A DNA stretch of 43,750 bases from Haloplasma contractile (GTDB lineage Bacteria; Bacillota_I; Bacilli_A; Haloplasmatales; Haloplasmataceae): assembly GCA_016841945.1 (NCBI GenBank), contig JAENYC010000029.1, positions 1 to 43,750 on the forward strand, read 5' to 3'. Positions 1 to 8,100 of the stretch are shown piece after piece. How positions within the stretch are numbered: the first letter of the stretch is position 1; every line of letters starts with the position of its first letter. A program made the position numbers and the translations under genes. Under the pieces are notes generated by a model. It did not search any database, was not told the DNA's origin, and was given only the letters and a program-made list of their open reading frames with translations.

Positions 1-1
1 A

Positions 2-676
2 CTTCCTTTAACTCAAGAATATGTAGCGGCTGTATTATATCAATTTTATTTAGATGTTACCGTTGCTTTTAGTTACGTTGAAGATGGAGCAAGTTATTTT
101 ATTAAAAATAAATCAGGTTATTACTTAGATATTAATTCAGGTAAATTAGCATTAAATACTGATCAAAATTGTTCAAACATGGAATTTAAAATACAGCTTA
201 ATGACGATGGTTCTTTTAGTATAATACCTAAATACTCAACCAATAAAGTTTTAACTATTAATGAAAATACTAATGATGTTGATTTTGAGTATTTTAGCAA
301 CGATATTAGCCAAAAATTTAAGTTTACTAGATTAGGAAATGTTTATCGAATTATGGTAGGATATTATGAAGGTGAGGGGAATTTTGCTTATGTATTGGGG
401 ATTGATGACTCAACAATAAGTATAGGAAGTGATGTTAAGTCATTAAATTATAATCCAGATAATTTAGGAGGAAATGGACAGGTTTGGTATTTGGAATTAC
501 ATCAACATACCCATGATATTATATATGGCGATTATACATATCATAGGGTAGAATGTAATATAGAAGGTTCTTTTTTAGAATCACATGAATGGGTTTATGA
601 TGGTACTAAAACATATTGTAAAAAGTGTGGAATGGTAAATGATAGAATATTTCCGTTTAATATAATTGAACAATAA
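2..676 (+). CDS. Partial (5'-truncated) possible surface protein, C-terminal part
   Basis: The reading frame is open from the first full codon of the window to the TAA at 674-676, so the true start lies upstream; an internal ATG at 179 has no ribosome site and is unlikely to be the start. The visible 224 residues include a segment around residues 32-45 (YFIKNKSGYYLDI) that resembles the start of a ricin-type beta-trefoil repeat, a weak similarity. The C-terminus carries a Cys/His cluster (HRVEC, then SHEW, then YCKKCG) of a kind seen in extracellular proteins of Bacillota and likely to bind a metal. I do not recognise the full protein. Extracellular location is inferred from these features only, since no signal peptide is in the window. 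Confidence 0.55.
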   Translation, partial: LPLTQEYVAAVLYQFYLDVTVAFSYVEDGASYFIKNKSGYYLDINSGKLALNTDQNCSNMEFKIQLNDDGSFSIIPKYSTNKVLTINENTNDVDFEYFSNDISQKFKFTRLGNVYRIMVGYYEGEGNFAYVLGIDDSTISIGSDVKSLNYNPDNLGGNGQVWYLELHQHTHDIIYGDYTYHRVECNIEGSFLESHEWVYDGTKTYCKKCGMVNDRIFPFNIIEQ

Positions 677-724
677 GAATAAATTTGTCTGATTCATAGA
701 TACATGATCATAAGGAGGAAAAAA

Positions 725-1222
725 ATGAAATTAGTTAGGTTAAGTAATATGATTTTTGGAAGTTTATTATTCATATTAATTTATTACATGGTTTTCTTTG
801 TAAAATATCCAATGGAAAATGATTTTCAACAGGTAATACATAGAACCCTAGCTCAAAATATCTACCGTCAATTTAAGTATATATTTAGATACAAACCAAT
901 TGACATTTTCATAATGTCTTCCATGTATTTATCTTTATTTATAATTCCTGTTTTATTCTTTTTTGTTGGTTTTAAGAAAAAATTCTCATCAATAATATTG
1001 GCACTATTATCATTATGTTCATTGATAAGTTTATTTGTTGTTACATTATCATTTTTTAATATAGGAAACCCAACAGGTGATCCAGGGAATACTTTTGATG
1101 AACCATTTATACCTTATATTATTTTATGTTCTGTAATAGCAGTTATTATTATCATACAGTATATTGTTAATTTGTTTTTTTATTTTATTAACAAAAGGAA
1201 ATTAAAAGAAAGAATGGAATAA
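725..1222 (+). CDS. Small multi-pass membrane protein of unknown function
   Basis: A 165-residue protein with about four hydrophobic segments (near residues 8-27, 62-84, 90-112 and 131-158) and a basic C-terminal tail (NKRKLKERME). The start at 725 is chosen because AAGGAGG lies 6 bases upstream; an ATG at 704 is in frame but precedes that ribosome site. It follows the partial gene by 48 bases and may be co-transcribed with it. I recognise no family motif. The loop between segments 3 and 4 is rich in Gly, Pro and Asp. Downstream is a decayed peroxiredoxin, so this flank seems to be under little constraint. Confidence 0.55.
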   Translation: MKLVRLSNMIFGSLLFILIYYMVFFVKYPMENDFQQVIHRTLAQNIYRQFKYIFRYKPIDIFIMSSMYLSLFIIPVLFFFVGFKKKFSSIILALLSLCSLISLFVVTLSFFNIGNPTGDPGNTFDEPFIPYIILCSVIAVIIIIQYIVNLFFYFINKRKLKERME

Positions 1223-1252
1223 GTTCTTGTAAAAATTACTGGATTTATTAAT

Positions 1253-1756
1253 ACATAACTGAGTTGTTGAATTCGCCTTAAATAATGAGAATTTTAAAAA
1301 TCTAAATACAGAATTAATTGGTTTATCCGTTGATCAAGTATATGCCCATATTAAATGGGAAGAATGGATTCGTAATAATTTAAAAGTAAACATACCTTTT
1401 CATTCATTAGGACGGGTATCTAAAAAATTAGGAATGATTAGTCCATTTAAAGCACCTAATACAGTGCGTGCTGTCTTTATAGTAGATGATAAAGGCATCA
1501 TTAGAACGATATTATACTATCCACAAGAAATAGGAAGAAACATAAATAAATATTACGTACGATAAAAGCACTTCAGACAGCCGATTAATATAAAGTCGCA
1601 ACACCTGCTAACTGGCCTTATAATACAATCATTGGAGATAAAGTAATACTACCACAACCAAATACAGTTCAAGATGCACAAGATAGAATCCAAAATGCAA
1701 AACAGCAAGGCTATAAATGTTTTGACTGGTGGTTCTGTGTTAAAAGTTTGATGTAA
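1253..1756 (+). pseudogene. Decayed peroxiredoxin (1-Cys/Prx6 type) remnant
   Basis: Joining frames restores a Prx6-type peroxiredoxin from just after the catalytic Cys region to the C-terminus. The first piece reads [10 protein letters not shown], then [13 protein letters not shown], and [20 protein letters not shown]. The frame is then lost near 1560, and the second piece reads IKALQTAD, a TAA at 1586-1588, then YKVATPANWPYN, IIGDKVILPQP and CFDWWFCVK, ending at 1754-1756. A one-base loss near 1264 is also needed to join TTEF to VEFA. The N-terminal third, with the peroxidatic Cys, is missing. With at least two indels, one nonsense codon and a lost active site this is dead. The family assignment rests on the conserved ATPANWP and DWWFC blocks. 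Confidence 0.8.
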
Positions 1757-1784
1757 AGAACACTTTTTTAAATCAAGAAATATA

Positions 1785-1793
1785 TGATATAAT
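1785..1793 (+). promoter_or_regulatory. Extended -10 promoter element
   Basis: TGATATAAT, a TGN extension plus a consensus -10 hexamer, lies about 60 bases upstream of the MBL-fold hydrolase start. No good -35 is seen, as expected for extended -10 promoters. Confidence 0.5.
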
Positions 1794-1852
1794 AAATAAG
1801 AAATAGAAAGAAAATCACCATATAATAAAAAATGATAGGAGAGATAAGGTTT

Positions 1853-2587
1853 ATGGATAAAGATACAGTTAAAGTAACCCATTTATTTCATAGTGGTTTT
1901 TTAATACAAACAAAAAATCACCACTTAATATTTGATTATTTTAATCCAAGACCCCGTATTGATGTAGATGAAACTTCACTTATTACTTCTGATTTTTTTA
2001 AAGACAAAAAAAATATATTTGTCTTTTCAACACATCGTCATATAGATCATTTCGATAGTAAAATATTAAGTTGGCATCATACCAATGAAAATATCAAATA
2101 TGTATTAAGTGATGATATTAAATTAGAACATTCTGAAAAATACCATTATTTTATGAAACCATATCAAGAAAAATCAATTGATGATATTCAAATTATTACC
2201 TATGGGTCTACTGATTTAGGCGTATCGTTTTTAGTAAATGTGGATGGTGTTTCAATATTTCATGCTGGTGATTTAAATTGGTGGCATTGGAATAGTAACT
2301 CTAAAGAAGATAATGATAAAGAAGAAAAGGATTTTAAAGCAATTGTAAATAAGATTATCGGAAAAGAAATAGATATTGCCTTTATTCCTGTCGATCCTAG
2401 ACTTGGTGAGTATTGTTATCAAGCTGGGGAATTCTTTGTTAATAAGGTTAAACCCAAAATGATTGTTCCTATGCATTTTGGTAATCATTATGCTATTTGT
2501 AAAGCATTTCATGATAAGATATCAAACTTTGATGTTTTATCTCCTATTTTGAGTGAAGATAATAAAAGTTTTACCTATCATTATTAA
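1853..2587 (+). CDS. MBL-fold metal-dependent hydrolase (UlaG-like)
   Basis: A 244-residue metallo-beta-lactamase-fold protein. Residues 61-66 read HRHIDH, the HxHxDH motif that binds the dinuclear metal centre, preceded by a strand ending VFST; further along are HAGDLNWWHW and PMHFGNHY, which fit the later metal-binding His and Asp positions. This short form without a signal peptide matches cytosolic UlaG/YycJ-like hydrolases. The substrate cannot be told from sequence. The start at 1853 follows TAAGG; an ATG at 1832 has no ribosome site. It converges with the thioesterase gene, with only 10 bases between the two stops. Confidence 0.85.
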   Translation: MDKDTVKVTHLFHSGFLIQTKNHHLIFDYFNPRPRIDVDETSLITSDFFKDKKNIFVFSTHRHIDHFDSKILSWHHTNENIKYVLSDDIKLEHSEKYHYFMKPYQEKSIDDIQIITYGSTDLGVSFLVNVDGVSIFHAGDLNWWHWNSNSKEDNDKEEKDFKAIVNKIIGKEIDIAFIPVDPRLGEYCYQAGEFFVNKVKPKMIVPMHFGNHYAICKAFHDKISNFDVLSPILSEDNKSFTYHY

Positions 2588-2597
2588 TAATTATCTT

Positions 2598-3008
2598 CTA
2601 TTTAATCGATAGATAAGCTTCATAGATATCTTTTGCGACTTTATCTACCTTGGTGATTCTAAAATTATCTTTATTAACACAAATAACAGTACTTTTGCCT
2701 TTGGCTTTTAGTTCGTTTTTTGTGTTTTTTATTATGTGTTCATATACTGTTTTAATCGATGTAAATTCTTTTACACGTGTTTCTACAATGAGTTTCTCAC
2801 CATATCGACAAGGTTTTAAGTACTGTACTTTTACTTCACGAACTGGAAAGATAATATTTCTATCTTCTAGCGATTGATAACAAAATCCTAAATCAGAAAG
2901 GAACTTCGTTCTTCCTAATTCAAACCAGATTAAATAATTAGCATGATAAACTACTCCCATTTGATCTGTTTCACTATATCGTACCTCGATTTCTTTTTTG
3001 GATATCAT
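2598..3008 (-). CDS. Acyl-CoA thioesterase, YbgC/4-hydroxybenzoyl-CoA type
   Basis: A 136-residue hotdog-fold protein. The N-terminus reads RYSETDQMGVVYHANY; Asp15 in this block is the catalytic Asp of the YbgC and 4-HBT families, which hydrolyse acyl-CoA thioesters. Length matches the family (130-140). The start at 3008 follows GAGGTG by 6 bases; a GTG at 3017 lies inside that ribosome site. It is transcribed away from the acetyltransferase gene. The exact acyl substrate is unknown. Confidence 0.85.
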   Translation of the reverse strand: MISKKEIEVRYSETDQMGVVYHANYLIWFELGRTKFLSDLGFCYQSLEDRNIIFPVREVKVQYLKPCRYGEKLIVETRVKEFTSIKTVYEHIIKNTKNELKAKGKSTVICVNKDNFRITKVDKVAKDIYEAYLSIK

Positions 3009-3078
3009 ATATAACACCTCTATTTGTTTATTATTTAGATATATTTTAACATTAATCAGGTTATCTTTTGTTAAAATC

Positions 3079-3107
3079 TTGAATTTTATATTCTATTTAT
3101 ATATAAT
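3079..3107 (+). promoter_or_regulatory. Promoter of the acetyltransferase gene
   Basis: TTGAAT at 3079-3084 and TATAAT at 3102-3107 are separated by 17 bases, 32 bases before the ATG at 3140. This is a standard sigma-A type promoter by sequence. Confidence 0.6.
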
Positions 3108-3139
3108 AGTTTTAGTTTGGCTGAAGGAGAGTTATTTAG

Positions 3140-3916
3140 ATGATAGTAAAAGTTGAACATGAAAATAGAAAAGTACTATTAGATTATGTCAAAAAAGAAC
3201 CATCTATCAATTTATTTATTATTGGTGATTTAGAACAATTTGGATTAGATGTTAATTTCATGGATGTGTATTTACAATATAATGAACATAATGATATTAC
3301 AGCCTGTGTGCTTCGCTATTATTCTCATGTTATTATTTATAGTGATAGGAATCAATTTAATATAGAAGAAATCATGCGCTTAATACAATCTTTTGATTAC
3401 AAAATGATTAGTGGTAAGAAGTCAGTCATAGATAAAATAGTTCCTTTTTTAAAACTTGATTATATGAAGGAGGAATGTTATTTTTGCAAGCTCAACAATA
3501 ATAAACAGCTCATAGAACCTACAAGAGATATTCATCAAGCAACTGTTGAGGACTTAGATAAAATTATTCCACTGATCAAAATGGTTGGTTTTTATCGAGA
3601 TACTTTTAAAGAAACGACGACAAGAAAGTTAGAAAATCGTGCAGGTAGACTATATTTTATGGAACAAAATGGATTAGTAATTTCTTCAGCAGCTACCTCA
3701 ATAGAGACAAGTGTCTCAGCAATGATTGGTGGTGTTTCTACACATGTTAATTATAGAAAGAAAGGTTTAGCTTCAGAAATCGTTTCAAAATTATGTTTAG
3801 ATTTACTGAATGAAAATAAGACACCTTGTTTATTCTTCCATAATCCTGATGCCGGTAAGATTTATCACCGTTTAGGATTTATTGATATTGATATGTGGAC
3901 GATGGTTTCAGTATAA
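3140..3916 (+). CDS. GNAT-family N-acetyltransferase
   Basis: A 258-residue protein with a GNAT domain in its C-terminal half. The acetyl-CoA pyrophosphate loop is visible at residues 199-211 (VSTHVNYRKKGLA, the R-x-x-G-x-A form), followed by an amphipathic helix and the last GNAT strand with NPDAGKIYHRLGF at 235-247. The N-terminal half (1-125) is a degenerate second GNAT-like or substrate domain, as in FR47-type enzymes. The start follows AAGGAGAG. It has its own promoter and ends at a terminator shared with the opposing rhodanese gene. The acetyl acceptor is unknown. Confidence 0.8.
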   Translation: MIVKVEHENRKVLLDYVKKEPSINLFIIGDLEQFGLDVNFMDVYLQYNEHNDITACVLRYYSHVIIYSDRNQFNIEEIMRLIQSFDYKMISGKKSVIDKIVPFLKLDYMKEECYFCKLNNNKQLIEPTRDIHQATVEDLDKIIPLIKMVGFYRDTFKETTTRKLENRAGRLYFMEQNGLVISSAATSIETSVSAMIGGVSTHVNYRKKGLASEIVSKLCLDLLNENKTPCLFFHNPDAGKIYHRLGFIDIDMWTMVSV

Positions 3917-3924
3917 CTAAAAAA

Positions 3925-3950
3925 TGGACTTTAAAAGTCCACTTTTATTT
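3925..3950. terminator. Terminator between convergent genes
   Basis: Inverted repeat TGGACTTT / AAAGTCCA followed by a T-rich run on the plus strand and preceded by an A run, so it can serve both the acetyltransferase (+) and the rhodanese gene (-). Confidence 0.6.
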
Positions 3951-3959
3951 TATAAAAGA

Positions 3960-4328
3960 TTACCAATTTTTATAACTTTCCATATCATATATATGTCGAT
4001 AACCTAAAGATTCTAAAGTTTTCGCTGCGATATTACTTCTTCTTCCAGTATTACAGTAGAGTATAATATGTGTATCTTTATCTGGATAATTAGCAGTTAT
4101 CATTTCTATTTGGTCATGGGGGATAAGAATACTTCCTGTAATACCAGTAGTTTGATACTCTTCTTCTGTTCTAACATCAATTAGGATGGCGTTATCAGAA
4201 TAAGTTTGTAGTATTTCTCTTGCTTCTTCACCATTTACTTTTTGAATATTATCTTTTTGTGACAAAATGATGATACCAATGATTAATAAGATGAAAATAG
4301 CACCAACAATCATAAATAATTTCTTCAT
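3960..4328 (-). CDS. Membrane-anchored rhodanese-domain protein
   Basis: A 122-residue protein with an N-terminal hydrophobic anchor (residues 3-23) followed by one rhodanese domain. DVRTEEEY at 51-58 and the active-site loop CNTGRRS at 92-98 are complete; Cys92 would carry the persulfide. The predicted topology puts the domain outside the cytoplasmic membrane. The start at 4328 follows GGAGG by 8 bases; longer upstream readings lack a ribosome site and run into the divergent gene. It is divergent from the VanZ-like gene, 70 bases apart. Confidence 0.85.
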   Translation of the reverse strand: MKKLFMIVGAIFILLIIGIIILSQKDNIQKVNGEEAREILQTYSDNAILIDVRTEEEYQTTGITGSILIPHDQIEMITANYPDKDTHIILYCNTGRRSNIAAKTLESLGYRHIYDMESYKNW

Positions 4329-4347
4329 TTTTTTTCCTCCTAATGGT

Positions 4348-4356
4348 ATTATATCA
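4348..4356 (-). promoter_or_regulatory. Extended -10 element for the rhodanese gene
   Basis: On the minus strand the sequence reads TGATATAAT, an extended -10, about 20 bases upstream of the start; this leaves a short leader that still holds the GGAGG site. Confidence 0.4.
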
Positions 4357-4398
4357 TGATGTTTTTTATAAATAAATAATTTGTTTAAGGAGTTCATT

Positions 4399-4809
4399 AT
4401 GAAACTATTATTTAAGTCTATTCTCTTAATATTATGGATGGGAATCATCTTTTATTTTTCTCATCAATCTGGTCATGAATCGGCTGAATCTAGTCAATTT
4501 ATTATTAGATATTTTAAGGTTAATCTTATTTTTGGTCAATACACATCACTTGTGATTAGAAAAGCAGCTCATGTTTTTGAATATTTTATTTTATCATTAT
4601 TGTTTTATCAACTTTTAAAAGATTTCTTTAAACATCCTGTATTTTTCTCAATATTTTATTCATTTTTATATGCTTGTACCGATGAAATCCATCAATTATA
4701 TGTGATAAATAGAGGTCCAAATATTTATGATGTATTAATTGATACAGTTGGTGCAATTCTTGCGATGATATTGATTATTCTTATGCAGAAAATAAAATAT
4801 GTGAGATAA
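4399..4809 (+). CDS. VanZ-like family membrane protein
   Basis: A 136-residue protein with about four membrane segments. VanZ-family signatures are present: FYFSHQSG after the first segment, RKAAHVFEYFIL in the second, and DEIHQLYV followed by an Asp-containing final helix (DVLIDTVGA). The family is named for a teicoplanin-resistance protein, but most members have no established function. The start at 4399 follows AAGGAG; the in-frame TTG at 4381 has none. No resistance genes are nearby, so a resistance role is not supported here. Confidence 0.85.
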   Translation: MKLLFKSILLILWMGIIFYFSHQSGHESAESSQFIIRYFKVNLIFGQYTSLVIRKAAHVFEYFILSLLFYQLLKDFFKHPVFFSIFYSFLYACTDEIHQLYVINRGPNIYDVLIDTVGAILAMILIILMQKIKYVR

Positions 4810-4852
4810 TCTAGAAGTTAAGTCCTATCTTTTTTGATAATATTCATAATAT

Positions 4853-4880
4853 TTGCATTTGGAAGGAAAACTAATAAAAT
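4853..4880 (+). promoter_or_regulatory. Possible promoter of the 554-residue membrane protein gene
   Basis: TTGCAT (4853-4858) and TAAAAT (4875-4880), 16 bases apart, about 20 bases before the ATG at 4901. Confidence 0.4.
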
Positions 4881-4900
4881 AAGAGAATGAGGTGAAAAAA

Positions 4901-6565
4901 ATGGATAAAAAATTAAATCGATTAAAATTTGTATTTATCTACAGTATTATATTAGGGTTATTATTTTTAATATTGTATATTGGGTTACTACCCATCTCCT
5001 TATATAGCAATGCATTTCGCTTTTGGCTTATTGTGTTTATTGGATTATGTGCTTTTCCTTTTTTAATCAAATTTAGAAGAGTTTATAAAAATCAATCACG
5101 AATGAATATTGATGTTTCTTTAAATAAAATAAAAAAACAAAAAGTAAGATATGTCTATTATGTGTTAGGTGGCTTGATTATTTTATTTATTATTTTAGGA
5201 ATTTCTACATGGCCACTCTTTAATACTAACCGATATAGAAATTTAATTGATGTAACAGAGAGTCAAGGTTTTGCTCAAAACATAGAAGATTTTAGTGAAA
5301 CGAAAGTACCAATTGTTGACAAAGATTTAGCTTTTCGGTTAGGTGATAAAAAGTTAGGAGAATTGAATTTAGGAAGTCAATTCACTGTGAATAATTATAC
5401 CATGATTGAGATGCAAGGAGAGTTATATTGGGTTGGTGCCTTAGAATACACTGGATTCTTTAAATGGCTAAATAAAAAGGATGAAGGAGTACCAGGATAT
5501 ATTAAAATAAACGCAACTGATACATCAGATGTTGATTTAGTAAGCGAGTATAAAATGAAATATGTCCCTTCTGCTTATTTTGGACAGGATTTAATGCGTA
5601 GAATATATTTTTCAGGAAATATGGATAAGGTATTTAGTGATTATACTGCCTTTGAACTAGATGAAGAAGGTAATCCCTATTATGTTAAGACCGTATTAAT
5701 GAAAAGGTTTGCCTATTCTAGAGGAAGAGATGCAATTGGTGTTGTGGTATTAAATGCGGTAAATGGCGATGTAGATTATTATGATATGAATGAAGTACCT
5801 CATTGGATAGACCGAATACAACCAACAGATATAATTATTGAACAGTTAGGTTATTATGGTAGATATGTTCATGGATATTTTAATACCTTATTTGCGAAGA
5901 AGGAAGTCCTTCAAGTATCAGAAGGATATAGTTATGTATATAATGATGGTAGTTTTTATTTATACACGGGGCTAACCTCAATTGGTGCAGATGAATCTAT
6001 TGTAGGATTTACTTTAACCGATATGAGAACAAAAGAAACCATATTTTATCGAATAGGTGGTGCGACAGAGTTTTCAGCTCAAAATTCAGCCCAAGGTGCG
6101 GTACAGGATTTAGGCTATCGTGCAAACTGGCCTATCTTGGTTAATTTTGAAGAAACACCAACTTATTTTATGACATTAAAAGATGCCGAGGGATTAATTA
6201 AAAAATATGCTTATGTGAATGTAAAGGATTATTCTGTCTTTGGTATTGGTGATTCTTTACAATCAGCTCAAAGTAATTATCGTGAAAACTTAAGAGCTGC
6301 CACAACTAATCCTAATAAAGGAACGGATTTAACGACCGTAACGTCTACTGTTGTTCGAATTGTACCTGTTAATGGTACTTCTAATTATTATTTTGTTTTA
6401 GCAAATGACTCAACCATTGGTTATGTCGTTGCGTTTAATGTCAGTTTTGAAGTTGCGCTTACAGAAGTAGGTGATACGGTCACTATTCAATACTATGAGG
6501 TGAACAATACAAATGTTTATACCGTTGATTCATTTGATAATCTGGCATTAGATATTAATGAGTAA
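4901..6565 (+). CDS. Large membrane protein of unknown function
   Basis: A 554-residue protein with three hydrophobic segments in the first 110 residues (about 11-31, 40-57 and 84-106), followed by some 440 residues without membrane segments. With three N-terminal segments and positive residues between the second and third (KFRRVYKNQSR and KIKKQKVR), the large C-terminal part is predicted outside the membrane. That part is rich in Tyr, Gly and Asp. I do not recognise a family. The start at 4901 follows GAGGTG; a GTG at 4892 lies within that site. It is a single-gene unit with its own terminator. Its size and intact frame suggest a real envelope function. Confidence 0.7.
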   Translation: MDKKLNRLKFVFIYSIILGLLFLILYIGLLPISLYSNAFRFWLIVFIGLCAFPFLIKFRRVYKNQSRMNIDVSLNKIKKQKVRYVYYVLGGLIILFIILGISTWPLFNTNRYRNLIDVTESQGFAQNIEDFSETKVPIVDKDLAFRLGDKKLGELNLGSQFTVNNYTMIEMQGELYWVGALEYTGFFKWLNKKDEGVPGYIKINATDTSDVDLVSEYKMKYVPSAYFGQDLMRRIYFSGNMDKVFSDYTAFELDEEGNPYYVKTVLMKRFAYSRGRDAIGVVVLNAVNGDVDYYDMNEVPHWIDRIQPTDIIIEQLGYYGRYVHGYFNTLFAKKEVLQVSEGYSYVYNDGSFYLYTGLTSIGADESIVGFTLTDMRTKETIFYRIGGATEFSAQNSAQGAVQDLGYRANWPILVNFEETPTYFMTLKDAEGLIKKYAYVNVKDYSVFGIGDSLQSAQSNYRENLRAATTNPNKGTDLTTVTSTVVRIVPVNGTSNYYFVLANDSTIGYVVAFNVSFEVALTEVGDTVTIQYYEVNNTNVYTVDSFDNLALDINE

Positions 6566-6571
6566 AAATTA

Positions 6572-6612
6572 GAAAGCATCTAACAAATATTGATGCTTTC
6601 TTACTTTTTTTG
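6572..6612 (+). terminator. Rho-independent terminator
   Basis: GAAAGCATC (6572-6580) pairs with GATGCTTTC (6592-6600), followed by a T-rich run (TTACTTTTTT). Confidence 0.75.
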
Positions 6613-6689
6613 TCATTTTACGACATAATTATGTGTTACAATTTATATATATGTTGTTATTTGTATAAAAATAGAATGGTGTGATGGTT

Positions 6690-8021
6690 ATGAATAAGGG
6701 AAATAAGTATGGATTACTGAATTATTCAACTGCATATGAATTAATCCATAGTATCATTAAAAAATATGATGATTTTGATAAGGTTTTAAAAGAAGTATTT
6801 GAAATAATGGGTCATTTATTAGGTGTTGATATTTTAGAATTAAATATATATGATCAAAGCTATACTGGTTTTATTAAAAAACAAGTTTGGAAAAGATCAG
6901 GATTAGAGTCCAAACGCTTTTTGAGTATGAAATCAATTTCTTTTGAAAATTCATTGTTTAGTGTTTGTCGAAACTACGAATACATAAAGATAGATGACAC
7001 AAGAAAATTAGATGATGAAATAAAAGATTTTCGTAAGTATTATAAAATGCTTCATATAAAATCACTTTGCGTTTTTCCAATTCATGTCAATGGGGAGACA
7101 GTTGCAGGAATATATTTAAAACATCACATAAAACGAAGGAAATTTACTGAGGAACAAATACAGTTTACCAAGCAATGTCATCAATTAATTGAAAAACGTT
7201 TTGTAAAAGAATATCATAAGATATTACTCGATTTAAATAAAAAAAACTATTTAAAAATTTTTAAAAATTTATTGTATCCATTAGCATTAATTGATTATGA
7301 TTTTAATCTTATTATGGTTAATGATCAATTTGAATCATTATTTAAAGTAACAAATAAAGAATTATTAACACAAGATTTTTTTGAATTTATATCAAAATTT
7401 GAACGAAATCAAATTATAAATATTTGTAAGAAAGCAATGAAACATGAACAAGAAGATTATGAAGTCTTTAAAATGATTGACACAGAAAAGAAAATGATAC
7501 GAATTATCCCCATTCCAATAAATGACAAAGGAGTCAATATTATTGCGATTTTATTTAAAGATGTAACTAAATATAAAATGTTAGAAAGATATTATATTAA
7601 AAAGGCAAATTATGATTTGGTTACTGGTTTACATAATAGGAATTATTATACCAAAGTGTGTAATCAATTATCTGATGAAGATTATCATACAATAGGAATC
7701 GTTGTTTTAGATATTGATAAATTAAGTGAAATAAATCGCTGTTATGGATATGAAAAAGGGAATGAGGTCATTAAAAATGTTTCAGAAGCTTTAAAAATGA
7801 TATTTTATAATGAACATTTAATTTCTAGAATAGGAGATGATGAATTTATTGTCATTATATTGGATCAAACAAAAGATATAATAATACAAAAAATAAAAAA
7901 ATTAAAAAATTTAGTTGAGAAGCAAAAAGTAGGGAATTGTATTACCATTGGTTATAGTTTTTCTAATACTAAAGTTAATTCTATTCAAGAGATAGTAGAA
8001 AAAGTAAAATTAAGACATTAG
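6690..8021 (+). CDS. GAF-PAS-GGDEF protein with altered active-site motif
   Basis: A 443-residue cytoplasmic protein. Residues 15-170 form a GAF-like domain (CVFPIHVNGETVAGIYLKHH at 127-146), residues 185-295 a PAS-like domain, and residues 305-443 a GGDEF domain. The GGDEF start YDLVTGLHNR (308-317), LDID (340-343) and the Asn at 349 are present. The signature is RIGDDEF at 380-386, where GGDEF would be expected, so the second Gly is Asp. The domain also ends early, lacking the usual ALYKAK helix. The family makes c-di-GMP; this copy may be inactive or a GTP or c-di-GMP sensor. There is no membrane segment and no RxxD inhibitory site. The start at 6690 is preferred because GGTGTGATGG precedes it. 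Confidence 0.8.
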   Translation: MNKGNKYGLLNYSTAYELIHSIIKKYDDFDKVLKEVFEIMGHLLGVDILELNIYDQSYTGFIKKQVWKRSGLESKRFLSMKSISFENSLFSVCRNYEYIKIDDTRKLDDEIKDFRKYYKMLHIKSLCVFPIHVNGETVAGIYLKHHIKRRKFTEEQIQFTKQCHQLIEKRFVKEYHKILLDLNKKNYLKIFKNLLYPLALIDYDFNLIMVNDQFESLFKVTNKELLTQDFFEFISKFERNQIINICKKAMKHEQEDYEVFKMIDTEKKMIRIIPIPINDKGVNIIAILFKDVTKYKMLERYYIKKANYDLVTGLHNRNYYTKVCNQLSDEDYHTIGIVVLDIDKLSEINRCYGYEKGNEVIKNVSEALKMIFYNEHLISRIGDDEFIVIILDQTKDIIIQKIKKLKNLVEKQKVGNCITIGYSFSNTKVNSIQEIVEKVKLRH

Positions 8022-8045
8022 ACCGATAATTCGGTCTTTTTTTTT
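8021..8045 (+). terminator. Rho-independent terminator
   Basis: GACCGA and TCGGTC flank a TAAT loop and are followed by nine T; directly after the GGDEF gene stop. Confidence 0.85.
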
Positions 8046-8053
8046 GAAAAGAT

Positions 8054-8082
8054 TTGATAAATTACTTTCTTTTTAGTACAAT
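8054..8082 (+). promoter_or_regulatory. Promoter of the broken DUF4097-like lipoprotein gene
   Basis: TTGATA (8054-8059) and TACAAT (8077-8082) with a 17-base spacer, 18 bases before the ATG at 8101. The promoter looks intact although the gene is interrupted. Confidence 0.6.
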
Positions 8083-8100
8083 GTAGTTTGAGGTGAAAAT

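Noticed and set aside
1649-1882. Minus-strand frame overlapping the peroxiredoxin remnant
   Set aside because: The plus strand holds clear peroxiredoxin blocks here; the antisense frame has no start signal or motif.
2273-2512. Minus-strand frame opposite the MBL hydrolase
   Set aside because: Antisense shadow with no ribosome site; the sense protein has its metal-binding motif.
4399-4809. Glycopeptide resistance gene vanZ
   Set aside because: Only the broad VanZ-like family is supported; no vanHAX or vanRS genes are present.
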